Source: Lactuca virosa
Taxonomy: Eukaryota > Streptophyta > Magnoliopsida > Asterales > Asteraceae
Reading direction: 5' to 3'
Assembly (NCBI GenBank): GCA_928212115.1
Contig: CAKMRJ010005745.1
Span: 78,900,897-78,964,896, forward strand
DNA: 64,000 nt
In this document: piece after piece, positions 45,240 to 57,599 of the stretch
How the letters are laid out: each line of letters opens with the position of its first letter
Numbering within the stretch: position 1 is the stretch's first letter
Made by a program: the position numbers and the translations under genes
The notes under the pieces: generated by a model
Told to the model about the DNA's origin: nothing
Database searches by the model: none
The model's input: the letters and a program-made list of their open reading frames with translations, nothing else

Positions 45240-47028
45240 TGTAACATCCAAAAATTATGACCCAAAAATTTCATTTTTGATTTAAGTAAAAACAGTATTC
45301 CGAAACATTGTTAATACAACCCAATGAAATAAATATATCAAACATCATGAAAATCAGAATATGTCCCATAAACAGAATCCATATGGTGTGTGCGATGCAG
45401 TCAACACGAGCTCTTCCCCTTGGAACCGGAAGTACCTGAAACATAAACTAAAACCGTAAGCACAAAGCTTAGTGAGTTCCCCAAAATACCACATACCATA
45501 CATATCATATAATGGGCCCCGCCCAAATGAGATACGAGCCCCACCCGCACTCGCATAACGAGCACCGCCCAATGAGATACTGGCCCCGCCCACACTCGCA
45601 TAATGGGCACCGCCCAGTGAGATACGGGCCCCGCCCACACTCAAATAACGGGCCCCGCCCAATAAACGTACATATACAAGCACATACAAGTATCACATAG
45701 ACAACAAGATTAATAACATAACCAAACAAGGGTCGGCTTTGGTGCCTTAGACTCGCTAAACCTAGTGAGGAAATTCACCTCTAAAAGTTGAATGAAATGA
45801 ATGATCCCTAACTGTTGGTCCTACAGCTCCCCGAGCTATCAGTTGCCACATAAAAACTAATTAACATGGGGGATCTACATCATAAACACAAATATCTACT
45901 TGGGGTAAAAAGGACCTTTTTACCCCTAACCTAGCCTGGTCCAAGAATGAAGCCTATAACCACAATCCAATGGGCCCAAAAGTTAAACAATCCATCAAGG
46001 TCCAAAATATGGCCCAATTTCCATTTGGACCCAAACCCTTCACATGGGCCTTAGCCCAAGGCCCAATAGTACTCCAGGCCCAAAAACTCCCAAAATCAGA
46101 TGACCCAACTAAACCCTAACCTTATAAGCCCAAAACGAAGGCCCAACATCAAAATGCCATCATGTTGAGTACGTTGGGTGTACTCAGCTGGTACGCTAAG
46201 TGTACTGGCTCGAGGGCTTGTATGCTAAACGTACATGCTTCGACGACCAACGTACTCAACCAATTCAGCCACCTTCTGCTTTAAGCACTTAACTTGTTAA
46301 GACTTCACCCCAAAGTGCAGATCTAGCCCCCTTAAGCTGAAATATCACATAAAGTTGCTAAATTGACATCCATGCATGACCATAAGAAGCTTTAAAGCTC
46401 AAAAAGGACTTAATGAATGCATGAGGCCCCTAACTCCATAAATTTGGCACCTTTATGCCTAAGGAGACCATGAAGACCTTAGATCTGAAAGAATAAGCCT
46501 TTGGGACGTGCTAATCCCAACATCCATCCAAACCATGGCTAAAACATAACTATTTAACCCAAAAAGAGATCTAAGCATCTTGCAACCAAGATAAGAACTT
46601 GATACCTCAAACTCATTGCAAAATGGGTAGAGGTTCTTGATCCAAGACTTCCTTCTCCAAGCTTAGCAACTTCAAGATCTTTTAACTCCACAATAAACAA
46701 AATGAACACCAAGGTCACTTCAAAGGCTCAAATGCTTGACAATGGAGACTACAACTCGTTTTAGGGTTTTGGAGGCTTTGGGTGCTGGTAAAGAGGCCAA
46801 CCCCAGAAGATATGGATCCTTAAATAAGGTGCAACACCCCCCCCCCCCATTTAGGGTTTCATTAAAGTCTACTTATGCCCAACATACACATGCGTACGAC
46901 CAGCATACGTAACCTAAGTCTCGTCTCGCCACCAACCCAATACACCCCACGTAGTGGCTTTAGGGACCAAAATGAAATTATTGTATACTCAAGGGTCATA
47001 AGGCACATACCAGGGAACAAGTGTTACA
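45240..47028 (-). repeat. 5' LTR of element B
   Basis: 1789 bp. Minus strand starts TGTAACACTTG and ends GATGTTACA. It carries the GC-rich array at 45512-45662, palindromic GTACGC/GCGTAC words (46170-46260, 46860-46920) in fewer copies than the 3' LTR, and a poly-C run near 46837. After it the plus strand continues with the TGATA duplicate and copia A. Confidence 0.9.
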
Positions 47029-47944
47029 TGATATGTTCAAATTAGAAGTTAGATGTGATCGTCAGAAATCTTTAATCAGGAAAAAAATGTTGAACAATGA
47101 GATTGACCATTATCCAAGTCTCATGTTCATAGAGACATCTAGAACAAACAAATATTTGATCAATTGTGTAAGGACTGAATTTTGATTATGATCAGAGTTT
47201 GGCAGTTTCATTGGATGACTACTCTCTGTTGATTGTTACTGAAATATGAAGACCGTGAGAAGTTAACGACTTGTACAAGTCGGAGATTGTTGGAAATGGT
47301 GTCCAAGGTCGTTAACTATTTTAGTAATATTTCTAATAATAGTAGGGTCCTTTTGGGTTGGCCTCATGACACAAATAACATCAAGGAAATGGAGAAAATA
47401 AGTTGTTAATTAGTAAGGAATTAATAAATTAATTAGAAATTATTTTGGGAAATTAATTAAATTGTTTTAATTAATTAAAAAGCTTAAATATTAATTAGAT
47501 CGTAGAGATTAATTAAAATATTCCAAAAGATCCCAGAGCATGCATATGGACGATTTTGATATGCTTCATGGATAAGGATATGCAGGTTTAAATCAGATAA
47601 GGGTTAACATGAAGAGTTTGAATCCTTCTAGGATTCTATTTGTAGCCTCTAAATAGTAGGCTAGGGTCAAACCCTAGTGCTATTTTTTACTTTATATTTT
47701 CATCCATACACCCCCTCTCTCTCCATTGACGAAATTCATAACCCCTTTCCTAGGGTTAGTGAGTTTCGCATAAACCCTATACTAGGGTTCTTCATTTTTG
47801 GATTAGAGTTTGTGGGTCTGGTTACATTTGAAAGATTCTACTTTGGGTCTTTCATTCTTTGCAAATTGGCATTCACAAGATCTCAAACATGAAACCAAGA
47901 GGTTAGTGTGTCTTTCCTTGTTATTTTAAAACTCAGTTCCTACA
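47029..47944 (+). mobile_element. Ty1/copia element A, right segment with 3' LTR
   Basis: 47029-47287 is the non-coding tail of A resumed after B. It ends in a weak PPT (AAGTCGGAGAT). The LTR then starts TGTTGGAAATGG at 47288 and is taken to end at TTCCTACA, 47944 (657 bp). A TATA-like CTAAATAG lies near 47649. The 3' end is a best guess because the 5' LTR of A is not in the window for comparison. Confidence 0.6.
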
Positions 47945-50640
47945 ACTAGTAAGATCTTATGGTGCATGTACACTTAGGCAAATCTCTAGATTATTCCACT
48001 ACCTTCTTGATGTGTATTGATGCTAATAAAACCCAATATTTTGACCATTCTTTCGGTCACTCAGTTTGCAACTGATGTGATACTTTTTTGATGACGTGAC
48101 GCTAATATGGCATAATGGCATTCCACTATTTTACATAATGACATGTCACTATCTGGTGACATCATATTCTTACTGTCACATTAAGAAAACTAAAATATAA
48201 TGACTTTTGTAAAAATTATATTGGAGTCAAAATCCAATACATATGAAAACTTAATCTCTTATGTGGAATTTATCCATTAAAAGAAAATAAAAGTGCTATC
48301 ATTGTTTTGGGTAAAAAAAATAAGATACATTATCTAGATTAGCATGTAGTGCATGATATCATAACATGTTAATTTGAAGATGAGATTATTGAATGAAATC
48401 TAGTCGTTAAGAGTACACACCAAATGATTAGCTCTAAGTTTGGATGGAATTAAACTTTAAAAATAATTCTACACATAAAGTTTATAATTTTATATAAAAA
48501 TAATAATAGTAAAACACTCGCTGTAACTTTTTGTCATTAACTAGCTTATTTAACTTAAATACTTGGAAAAATGTCACAAAAGACACTAAGATTTTATTTT
48601 TTCTGATTTTAAGACTCCATTTTGTTCAATTCGAACATCGTGTTTTCTCATATTATTCAATTTTGACCATTTTTTCAGTCACTCGTTGCCAACCGATGGG
48701 GCACCTTTTGATCATGTGGCATTGATATGTATAACGACATGTCACTATTTGGTGACATCATATTCTTGGGCTCTCATTCGAAAAAAAAAACTAAAATGTA
48801 ATGACTTTTATGGAAACTATAATGGAGTGTCAAAATCCAGAACAAATGAAAACTTAATGTTTTTTGTAACATTTTCTCATAAAAAATAAATAAAACTACA
48901 ATCATTGTTATGATTAAAAAATGATATACATTATTTATATTGGCATGTAGTTGATTATCTCATAACATGTTAATTTATGTATATAAGAGCAGACAAAGGA
49001 AAAAAAGAGTTGTGGGCTTTTTCTTTTCCGGTCAGCCAAAATTTTAGGCTTACTGAGTAAGTCATTTGGGTTAGCATGGCTGATCGAGTCAGCTACAATA
49101 TGTAACTATCAAACAGCTGGACTTTTGACCGAGTTATCAGTCAGCACTCTGACCGGATCCAGTAAGTTCAAATCAAACAACCCCTAAGTTGACATTTGGT
49201 TTATGGTCTATTTTAGAAACTGATTCGATACAAATAGAAAGTTTTTATTTATTTTTTAAAAACGAATTCTACATATAAAAGAAATTCATTCCAAATTAGT
49301 CAAAATTAAATATATTTTGAGCGCAATTTGATTTTTGCCGAAAACCAAAAAAAAAAAGTTGGTTTCATCTTTAAAAAATCGTTTTTTGGTTTCAACATAT
49401 AATATGCTTATTTTACACACGATTTTGTTCGTGGTTATGTTTAAGTTCAACTTCTAAAAAATACACAAATAATATAAAATCATTATAATAAGTTTTTTGC
49501 AAAGATATAACTCTTGACTCTCATTTAGAGTCCCTGATTTACAACGACGTCATTCCCATGCTGTATGCAGCTTAAGGGTGCCTCCTCCAAGTCCAATTGC
49601 ACCAATCCATGTTAGAAAGGTTTATTCGACCAAACAGCATCAAGGCTACTGGACCGATTAAATTGCAATGGTTGTCCAATAGAGTTGGTGCGGGATTTGT
49701 TAAGAAGCCCACACATGGTCCTGCATTTCATGAAAATAAACTCATAAACAAATAATTATCTCTAAGTTCTTTTAAAATTTATAGATGAAAAATGATATTT
49801 AGTGTTTTTGCAAATAATGTCTATATTACACAATACACACACACAAGAAAAAAGAAAAAGAAAATAAATCATACCTACTACAAAAGCATTAAATTTAAAA
49901 ATGAATATGCATAATGCACATGACAAACCAATTAAGTATAAAATCTAAAAATGAATATACATAATGCACATGACGAACCAATTTAGGAGACGTAATTTAT
50001 TTTATATCCATAATAGCAACATAATTATATGGGTAAAAAATGTAAGTCGATACTATGGGTAAATGTATTTAAGTACATTGTAGGTAAAAAAAAATACATT
50101 TTCTAGATCGATTAAAGAAAAGTAAAGTATGTTGCTATTTGCTACAGTTTGATATTTCTTGTTAACTTTTTTCATGTGACCTTTTATCAATCAGATACAA
50201 CTCAAATCAATTTCAATTTCATATAAATCTATCAAATCTTTGTAATGCTCAAATTGTTAATATCTTGAAACAAAGAACAATAGACACTTACACCGAGAAT
50301 GCAAGATAAAGAGCAAACTGGAAATCGAAGAATAAAAAATAGTAGAGAATTGTTGAGGTTGATGTACTGAATAATAGCAAGAAACTGGTGAATAATGGTT
50401 CTTTTTAGTATCATACATGTTAGTTTTAACACAACCTGAATCTTTGCTACAAAAATCAAAAGACTTGCTACAAGAAAAAAAATATAAAAATAATAAGACC
50501 TATACTTGAGAAACAAGGGTTCTCTAAAAAACGAGTCTAAGACTGTCAACTTTTATTAAATGTTAAATTCCAAAAACACAAGATACGACTACTTAAATAT
50601 AGCACCCTGATTCTTTTATAAAAAAAGAAAGATAAAAGAT
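47945..50640. other. AT-rich anonymous stretch
   Basis: No gene or retroelement domain is visible. It holds a diverged direct repeat (48040-48390 and 48658-48985, separate entry) and a segment at 49000-49200 ending in CAAACAACCCCTAA, reminiscent of hAT-type MITE ends but without a matching partner. A short exon-like minus-strand frame lies at 49578-49724. Nothing here is supported well enough to call a gene. Confidence 0.5.
48040..48985 (+). repeat. Diverged direct repeat, two copies about 0.6 kb apart
   Basis: 48040-48390 and 48658-48985 share collinear text: TTTTGACCATT-TTTC-GTCACTC, GACATGTCACTATYTGGTGA followed by CATCATATTC, GGAGT-TCAAAATCCA and ATCATAACATGTTAATTT. They differ by many substitutions and indels, so the duplication is old. 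Identity unknown. Confidence 0.7.
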
Positions 50641-50649
50641 CTGTTTGGT

Positions 50650-51756
50650 CCCAATTTAAAACTGATAATAAAAACATCATTCATAAAAAAATTTCTTTCC
50701 ATTGTTACATAACAACATTGTCATTGAGAGTAGATATCAGAAGACTTTATATTTTTAAACATACTTTTCAAAACGTAATGCAGATGCTATTACAGTCAAG
50801 CTGGGTTCTTCTTTGATAATCATGAAAAACATTTATAAACAACAGGTAAACGAAAAAGCTTAGTGAGCTCTACACAACACTCATCTATTATATTAATCAT
50901 GTACTTCCACAAAGCACACATATTGACATAATAACACAACATATGAATCCTAGAACATATTAGACACATCAATGAAGATTAATCACACATCGCGTCAAGA
51001 TCGTCTTCAATCTACCTGATTTCATGAAGAATGTCCAAGTTAGTCCATCCCTCTAACTTATACACATATCTGACACATTAAAGAAGACTGATCACACAAT
51101 TGTCATGATCATCTTCCCTCTAATTGATTTCACGAAAGATATCCATAGTTAGTCCATCCCTATAACTTATACACATATTGGATACACTATACATATACAA
51201 GCATAATCAACTTAATAAATGAGTTATTGGAACTCACCTGACCAACTAACAACGATTCCACTGGCTAGCAGGTACGCCAAGCACTCATTAATCTATAATA
51301 TTATAACTTATCAATAACTATGAAATCTAGTAACTAATAACTAGATCCTTCATTAATCCCATTAATACTGAAATGACTATCAAGTAAGGATTAGTCAGTC
51401 AAGACGACCGGGAGGCAGAACCATTTCGACATACAACTTTTATGAAATCCAACAACTAGGCCAACGTTTCTATTGTAGACACCGATCTGATAAGTAGACC
51501 AATTAGTATAATAATTAGAATAATTGATTAATCTTATACTCGGGTTCATAACACTGACAATGGGTATACTCTAAATCAAGTTATACTTAAAGGTAATTGT
51601 AACTTATCCGATTGACGAATAACTCGAAAAACAAATAACATAACTTCGTCTCTTAATCCTTAACTTCTTCACTTAATCCTTATCTTGTCGGATCTTTCCA
51701 ACACTTTAGCACTTCACTACTTACACTTGAGAACGAGAAATTGAATTACTAGGGAC

Positions 51757-51813
<57 letters not shown>

Positions 51814-52203
51814 AAGGATGGTGTAAGGTATGGAAGATGGGTATTATAAGGTATTTTTCTGATGGACGTATCGAGCCAAGACAAGGGACGCTTCGCGCCT
51901 TTGACAAGTATAAATGGTGGTGGATGGGGGAGCAAGATGGTGGATGGTGGAGCATTAATGGTTGGTAGGTGGATCTTTTAATGCGCCGAGTTTCTACTAC
52001 TTTCTCATTAACTTTGGAAAATCATAAATTCTTCATACGATCTTCGATTTTGATGTTTTTTTTATATCCAGATGTTTGTATTCACGTCTACTACAATATT
52101 TCCTTTAGATTACTTTGGATAAAAAAATAATATATTTTCACTTTCAGTTTTTGTAAACAAAGGTTATATTGTTATATCTCGAAAAGTGAAAACATATGTT
52201 ACA
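50650..52203 (-). repeat. Gypsy 3' LTR, element I
   Basis: On the minus strand the LTR starts TGTAACATATG at 52203, directly after a G-rich PPT. It contains the ACTCACTAAGCTT block (50850-50870) common to the Tekay-like LTRs, a (GA)n run at 51769-51803 and the GGCAGAACCATTT block at 51412-51457. The left end is not clear; 50650 is a guess. Only a short piece of internal sequence remains to the right. Confidence 0.5.
51769..51803 (+). repeat. (GA)n microsatellite
   Basis: About 17 consecutive GA units followed by imperfect ones. It creates Ser-Leu runs in the opposite-strand frames, which are not genes. Confidence 0.95.
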
Positions 52204-52330
52204 ACTCCCTCCCTCCCCCCCCCCCCCCCCACTTATATAAATTTCATCCTCGATATTTCTACGTTGCACTGAGTAGTCTCCTTTCTTTCTTACTCGAGAG
52301 TTGACTTCTAATGGATGACTAATAACCTAA
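52204..52330 (-). other. Polypurine tract and internal stub of gypsy I
   Basis: On the minus strand, ATCGAGGATGAAATTTATAT followed by AAGTGGGG and a long G/A run (52204-52232) is the usual end of a gypsy internal region. The match ends by about 52330. 52331-52814 holds nothing I can identify. Confidence 0.55.
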
Positions 52331-53228
52331 ATTGTCATTTAAAATGATGATTTTATTATGTGATTATATCTTAGTAGTAAGTGTTCCTTAAATTTTAATT
52401 AAATAGACATTTGAATAATTGAATCTACCCTAAAGCAAGGATAATACAAGAACATGAAAAGGTGAAAATCGGAGATATTGATCCTTATGTAATATAAAGG
52501 TAGAACGTCTCTCTTCTTCGTAATCTTCCTTTTACACGAATGATTTGTTTTCCCCAATTCCAGTTCGAACCCGATCATGATATTAATTGTTCTTAATCCT
52601 ATCATGGTGTTGTGTTTCTTTATCTAGACCATGCACACAACCACATCAATCATTCTCGTTCAAAAGTGGTAGATATTTATTGAACATTCATCTTGAAAGA
52701 TGTAAGGTCACACCTTATGATCTGACGAGTTGAACCTCTTTCACACGATGTCAACCAGTGCTAGCGTTAGCACCAACACCAACACTAGCATAACATCAAC
52801 GACAACGTGACTTTTGTATATTAGTCGGTTAGACACTTTGTAATTATAGATAGTTTTTGTAACGACCCAAAAATCAAGGGAAAATTTCATTTTTAATATA
52901 ACTAAAATATTGATACCATTTAATTCAAACATTTCAATTTATAGTCAAGTAAATCCTTTATCAGAGTTTATCCCAAAATCATTCATTGCGGAAATCATAG
53001 GTGTGTGCACTGCGATCAATCCGAGCCCTTCCTTTCCAAAACGATGATACCTGAAACCATAAACAAAACCTGTAAGCACGAAGCTTAGTGAGTTTCCCAG
53101 AGCATACCATACACACAATCCACATATCACATATCATGTTAGTTATAAAAGCTACCTGTATCACATATCATGCTAGCTATAGAAGCTACATATAACACAT
53201 AAACCATGCATATATAAACATGTAAAGA

Positions 53229-53400
53229 TGCCATGGGCTCCCCCCCAGGGTCTTACACCTTCGTGTCATGGGCTACCCCACATGGTCTTCACCTAGGAAT
53301 GCCATGGGCTACCCCACATGGTCTTTATCTAGGAAAGCCATGAGCTACCCCACATGGTCTTACATCCAATGCCTCGGGCTCCCCCCGGGGTCTTTCATGT
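53229..53400 (-). repeat. 36-bp tandem repeat in LTR F, about five copies
   Basis: GCCATGGGCTACCCCACATG followed by GTCTT... recurs every 35-36 bp (CATG at 53232, 53267, 53303, 53339, and a decayed copy at 53375). Confidence 0.85.
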
Positions 53401-54279
53401 AATAACACACAATCACATAGCATATCAAATCACATAAATGACTAACACATAAAACATAATCACATAATGGGCCGGCCTTGGTGCCTTAGACCCATGGGTA
53501 TGGTGAAAAGACTCACCTGGCACCATTGAAGCCCCACAGATAAAACTCCCCTTGCTGGTTGACAAATTCCCGAACTGTCAACATCAAACAATACCCAATT
53601 AATAATTGGGTTCCAACACATAACCACAACTCTATACTTGGGATAAAAGACTACTTTACCCTAACTCAGCTTTATTCAATTCAAGGCCCAATTCAAAGGC
53701 CAACAGCCAAACCATGGACCAAAGCCCAACACATGGCCCAATTTTCCAAATTGGGCCCAAACCTCTATATAGGCTTATCTTAAGGCCCAACCACTTATTC
53801 CAGTCCAAATGATTGGCATTCTGATGGTCCAATAGCTAATAGTCCTCAATGCCTAATTATGGCCCACTTATGGCCCAACTTTCCAAATTGGGCCCAAGCC
53901 TCTCTAATGGGTCCTATCCTAAGGCCTAATGATTTCTTTAGTCCATAACATGTTCCAATTGGCCCAATAAGAACCCAAATCCAATTTAGGGTTTCTCACA
54001 TAAAATATCGATTAGGGTTAAGTGTTCCTACTTAACCCATTAAGGACTTAATCTATTAAGTCCATTATTTCCTTAAGTTCATTTACCAATGATTATTAAT
54101 TAATATTTTAAATTCATTAAATAATCTCGATGCGGTCCCGATAAGTCCCAAATTAGGGTTTCATGACATTAGGGTTTTCCAAACCCTAATTAGGGTTTCC
54201 AACCCATCTTAGCCCAATAGGCCCAAAGCCAAATCCTTAAGCCCATTAGGGTTTCAACATCCAAACGAATCAAACATAA

Positions 54280-55210
54280 TCATGCAAGCACACCGCCACC
54301 CGACACGGCGGCCGGTGGCGGCAGGAGGCGGCAGCCACCACCTCACGGTGGTGGTTAGGGTTCCTTTCTTTCATTATTCCATTTTCTATTACATTTTACA
54401 AGGCTTTAGTCCCAAAATGACACACACACATATAACCACCTGGTGGTGGACGGCGGTGGCGAGTGGTGGCGGTGGATCTTCCGTGAACTCCGGTTAACCA
54501 AAACACCCAAACACACGTACAACTAGTAGAAATACCACCACACACACCTAAACACATAGTAATACATGCACACAGCCACCTTCCACGGTGGCTGGCTGCG
54601 GCGAAGGATGGCAGCAAACGACAGATGGCGGAATGGCGACAGTAAGCGGCGGTGATGACTCGGTACAATCAAAAGGAACGAAAGACGGGAGGAATAGGTC
54701 ACGGTTTAGCCTTACCGGGGACCTTCCATTCGATCACAGCCTGAGCTTTGCCGTTCATGGCTCCTCTTGTCAGTCTCGGCGACCAACCGGTCGTTCCCAA
54801 CGTCACTAGTGGCAACGGGGATGTAACAGTGGCACACGTCGACAAAGCAGCAGGCGGAAATGGCGGCTGTCGGACTCGGAGTGGCATTGACACCTTAACA
54901 GATGGCGAAAGGCGGAATGGTCGTCGGAACCGCAGCAAAGGCGAAGCACCAGAATCGTTCTTCTTCAACCACGAAAGGCAACAACGACAACCACAGTCCA
55001 TCATCGTCGGCAATGGAATAGCACCCATGAATGTCATCGTCGGCGGTAACGATTCACGGTGGACTTTGGTGGCCGACAGCGGCGGCTGAATGGCGAGTGT
55101 AGTGAGGGTGGCGGCGTTTCTGGTGGTTCCCGGCTTTAGCAGGTGAGAAAGCGATGACCGGTGATGGGGTCTTGAGGATTACGGCCGCAATCAGGGGAAA
55201 CATGGGTTGT
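54280..55210 (-). other. GC-rich, GGCGGTGG-rich part of LTR F
   Basis: A sharp rise in GC compared with surroundings, with many GGCGGC, GGTGGC and CCACCACC words on both strands. It lies just 3' of the TATA position in element orientation. It gives several overlapping frames of 70-113 codons in different phases. None shows a domain or a sensible start, so it is treated as LTR sequence. Confidence 0.55.
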
Positions 55211-55938
55211 GCGGATGAGGCTCCCTTAGGTTTAGGGTTTCATATACTTATATACGCGGTCATACAAACATATTTCCATAATGGCAGAACTGGTCCCTCC
55301 AACCATAAATCATTTCAAAATAAGTCTACAATTTACCTTTTTTTAACCCTGTCTCCAGAAACCCTTTACAAATCAAGTCCAAATGTTACCAATCAGCCCC
55401 CGCCTACTAAAACTCTTACATAACATGTCCCAATAATACCAAAACACCCCCTGACTACTAAAATCCTTTACGAAATAAGTCCCGAAATTACACTTTAACC
55501 CCCGAATAATCCAATTTATAACATTCTGCTGCCCAAAACCAATAATCCCCTAAATAATATGAATTTATTGCGACTATTCGTTCATCGAATTTTATCAATT
55601 TATTTATTTTAATAACCATGATGTTATAGTTTTGTAATTATATAATAGATATCAGATCCACAATCTTAGTGATCAGGATTGGAATATATGTAGATTAGAT
55701 TACGTACCTTGAATTAAGGGATTTCCATTTATTGTATTAGTATATAGTCTTGCATTAGGGTTAAACCCTATTGTGTCGCGTGACCCTCTTTGTGACTGCT
55801 TTGTGCACCCGTTCTCTTTGTGAGAACATTTTTCTTAATTAAAAACCATCTTGGTGATCATCGTTGTTCTTTTGTTCTTCTATATTGTCTTTTCTTTGTA
55901 TTTATACTTGTTTGTATCTGTTTAAGCGAACCTTCAAC

Positions 55939-55953
55939 TGGTATCAGATCAGG
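55939..55953 (+). other. Primer-binding site of G
   Basis: TGGTATCAGATCAGG, one mismatch in the initiator Met-tRNA match (TGGTATCAGAGC), two bases after the LTR end at 55936. Confidence 0.8.
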
Positions 55954-55975
55954 TTTTTGATACATTTAAGTTATC

Positions 55976-57480
55976 ATGTATTCCTCATATAATCCTAAAT
56001 TCTTTGTGACTACCAAGATTCCACCTTTCGATGAAGATGATTTCACTATGTTTTAATCAAAGGCTATGGACGTTCTCGAAATCATGGACTATGGCATTCT
56101 TGATGTTATTAATAAGGGTCCTATCCTTTCCATGCATCAACCTATAGGTGATGATGTTCCCTATGGTGGACTAAAGCAGAAATCTATGTCTGGAAACAAC
56201 AAGAAATAAAAAGACTCTTAAATCTAGACATGATGGAAAAGGTTGCTATATGGAACTCTCTTCCCTATCATGTTTATCATTTAGTTCAAAACTACAAGTA
56301 TGTTCAAGAGATTATGATTACTTTAACAACAACCTTCCATAAAGAAGGGCTTTCTGATGATGAAATCCCTAAAGTTAACTATCTTATGGATCGAATTGAT
56401 AATCTTCACACTGAAGAGTCAAGGAGCAGCATCAGCACATTTGATACTGATTTTTCTGAAGTAGCAAAGGATTCAAAGTCACAAGACTGTGACTCATCCT
56501 CAATGTATCAGGTAAAGAATCATGTCAATTATTCCTCTAATGAAAAGGCTGACATGTTTGATTTTTTGCATCTCGATCTCTATAACTCTAATCAAGAAAA
56601 ATTATTTCTCATAGATGAAGTGCAGTCCTTAAAAGAAAAGCTCTTTGTCACTGAGTATTCTCTTTCTCTTATGAGTAAAGAAATTTCCTGTCTCTCGCTG
56701 ACTAACAAATATATCCTTTGTGAAAAAGAAAAATCTGATTAACGTGCCAACAACATTCAACTTATCGAAAATAATTGGGTGCATTCTCATTTTAGTGTCA
56801 CTAGGATTATTAACACTCAAATTCCTGATCAGTGCGAGAAAATTCTTGGTGGTAATATTGATGATGTTGTCTATTTATTTAAAAAGATTAAAACTGAACA
56901 AGCATTTTACAATGCTGATGATCTTGAGAAGGACTTTAAAACTTGATTTGTCAATAATTATTACATAAACCAGACCTTAATTGATAAACATTGCATCACT
57001 GACTCAAATGGTAATACTAAAGGTATGTCTCATTTATCTGCTCTTGATCCTTCTCAACAATCCCCTCACCATGAATATGTGTTGCCTTCAGCTAAAACCA
57101 TGCTAAAATTTCCCATATATAATGGTGAAGTTCACTCAGTGAATGAAGTTCTTAGCAAGTTCCTTGATTTCTCCATCAGTAACATTGACTCCGGCTGTTG
57201 TTCAAAATCTTCTCTTACTGATGTTTCTTCCAACTCATCTGAGTGCAGTGACCATGTAACCATCAATAATCCACCTTGGTCCAGAACTAAAGAAAGAGTT
57301 TTCAAATTAAATAAAAATTTCCTCCAACTCAAATGTTAAGAGAAATCAAAGTTGAATCTTTAAAAGAAATAATTCTAGAATTAGGGTATGCTATCGTTGC
57401 GGAGATTCATCTCACAAAGTCAATGACTGCACTTTAGAAGAGAGTTCTAATGGTGCTGATAATATAATTACTCGAAATAA
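55976..57480 (+). pseudogene. gag: gag of G
   Basis: ATG 55976 starts MYSSYNPKFFVTTKIPPFDE, but stops come within 30 codons. 56230-56742 is open (170 codons) with WNSLPYHVYHLVQNYKYVQE, part of a copia Gag, and acidic helices. A further open stretch follows at 57025-57339. A complete CCHC knuckle CYRCGDSSHKVNDC lies at 57388-57430 in another frame. Several frameshifts and stops make this a pseudogene. It is clearly diverged from the gags of C and E. Confidence 0.8.
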
Positions 57481-57599
57481 CAATTAAAAAGGAAAATTCT
57501 TTAAACTATCCCCTTATTCTTGTTATGATATTTTTTCTAAGTGACCCATTGCAAAATGGCTCAGCATGTACTAACTGTATATCTTAGCACTTTAGGATA

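Larger units (their letters stand above)
12524..47028 (-). mobile_element. Tekay-like Ty3/gypsy element B, hosting nested elements C, D and E
   Basis: The two LTRs (12524-14361 and 45240-47028) face the minus strand. Between them, gag and pol pieces are collinear on the minus strand once element C (17678-43232) is disregarded. Flanking pentamers are TGATG (12519-12523) and TGATA (47029-47033), a target duplication with one mismatch. Copia A continues on both sides, so B jumped into A. Without C, B is about 9 kb. The chromodomain-like tail supports a Tekay/Del chromovirus. B is inactive because of stops, frameshifts and an integrase deletion. Confidence 0.9.
52858..55628 (-). mobile_element. 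Solo Tekay-like LTR F
   Basis: Plus strand starts TGTAACGACCCAAAAATC, close to the corresponding end of LTR B, and the right end reads GTTATA, so the terminal TG on the minus strand has become TA. GTTTT flanks it on both sides (52853-52857, 55629-55633). There is no coding domain. A minus-strand TATA box (GTATATAAGTAT) lies near 55236-55248. The ACTCACTAAGCTT block is at 53080-53095, a 36-bp tandem repeat at 53229-53400, and a GC-rich U3 part at 54280-55210. Open frames in the GC-rich part have no recognisable domains and are not called. Confidence 0.75.

Noticed and set aside
49000..49200. Possible hAT-type MITE (end CAAACAACCCCTAA)
   Set aside because: No matching inverted terminal repeat or 8-bp duplication was found on the other side.
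49578..49724. Exon-like minus-strand frame preceded by an AG acceptor and ending in TAA (49 codons, with GPVALMLFGRINLSNMDW)
   Set aside because: Only one short segment, no neighbouring exon, and the opposite strand reads equally well. Too weak to call a gene.
51749..51955. Ser/Leu-run proteins on the minus strand
   Set aside because: They are translations of the (GA)n microsatellite.
54748..55089. Frames of about 113 codons in GC-rich sequence, possible host gene
   Set aside because: They fall inside solo LTR F, with no conserved domain and competing frames on both strands.
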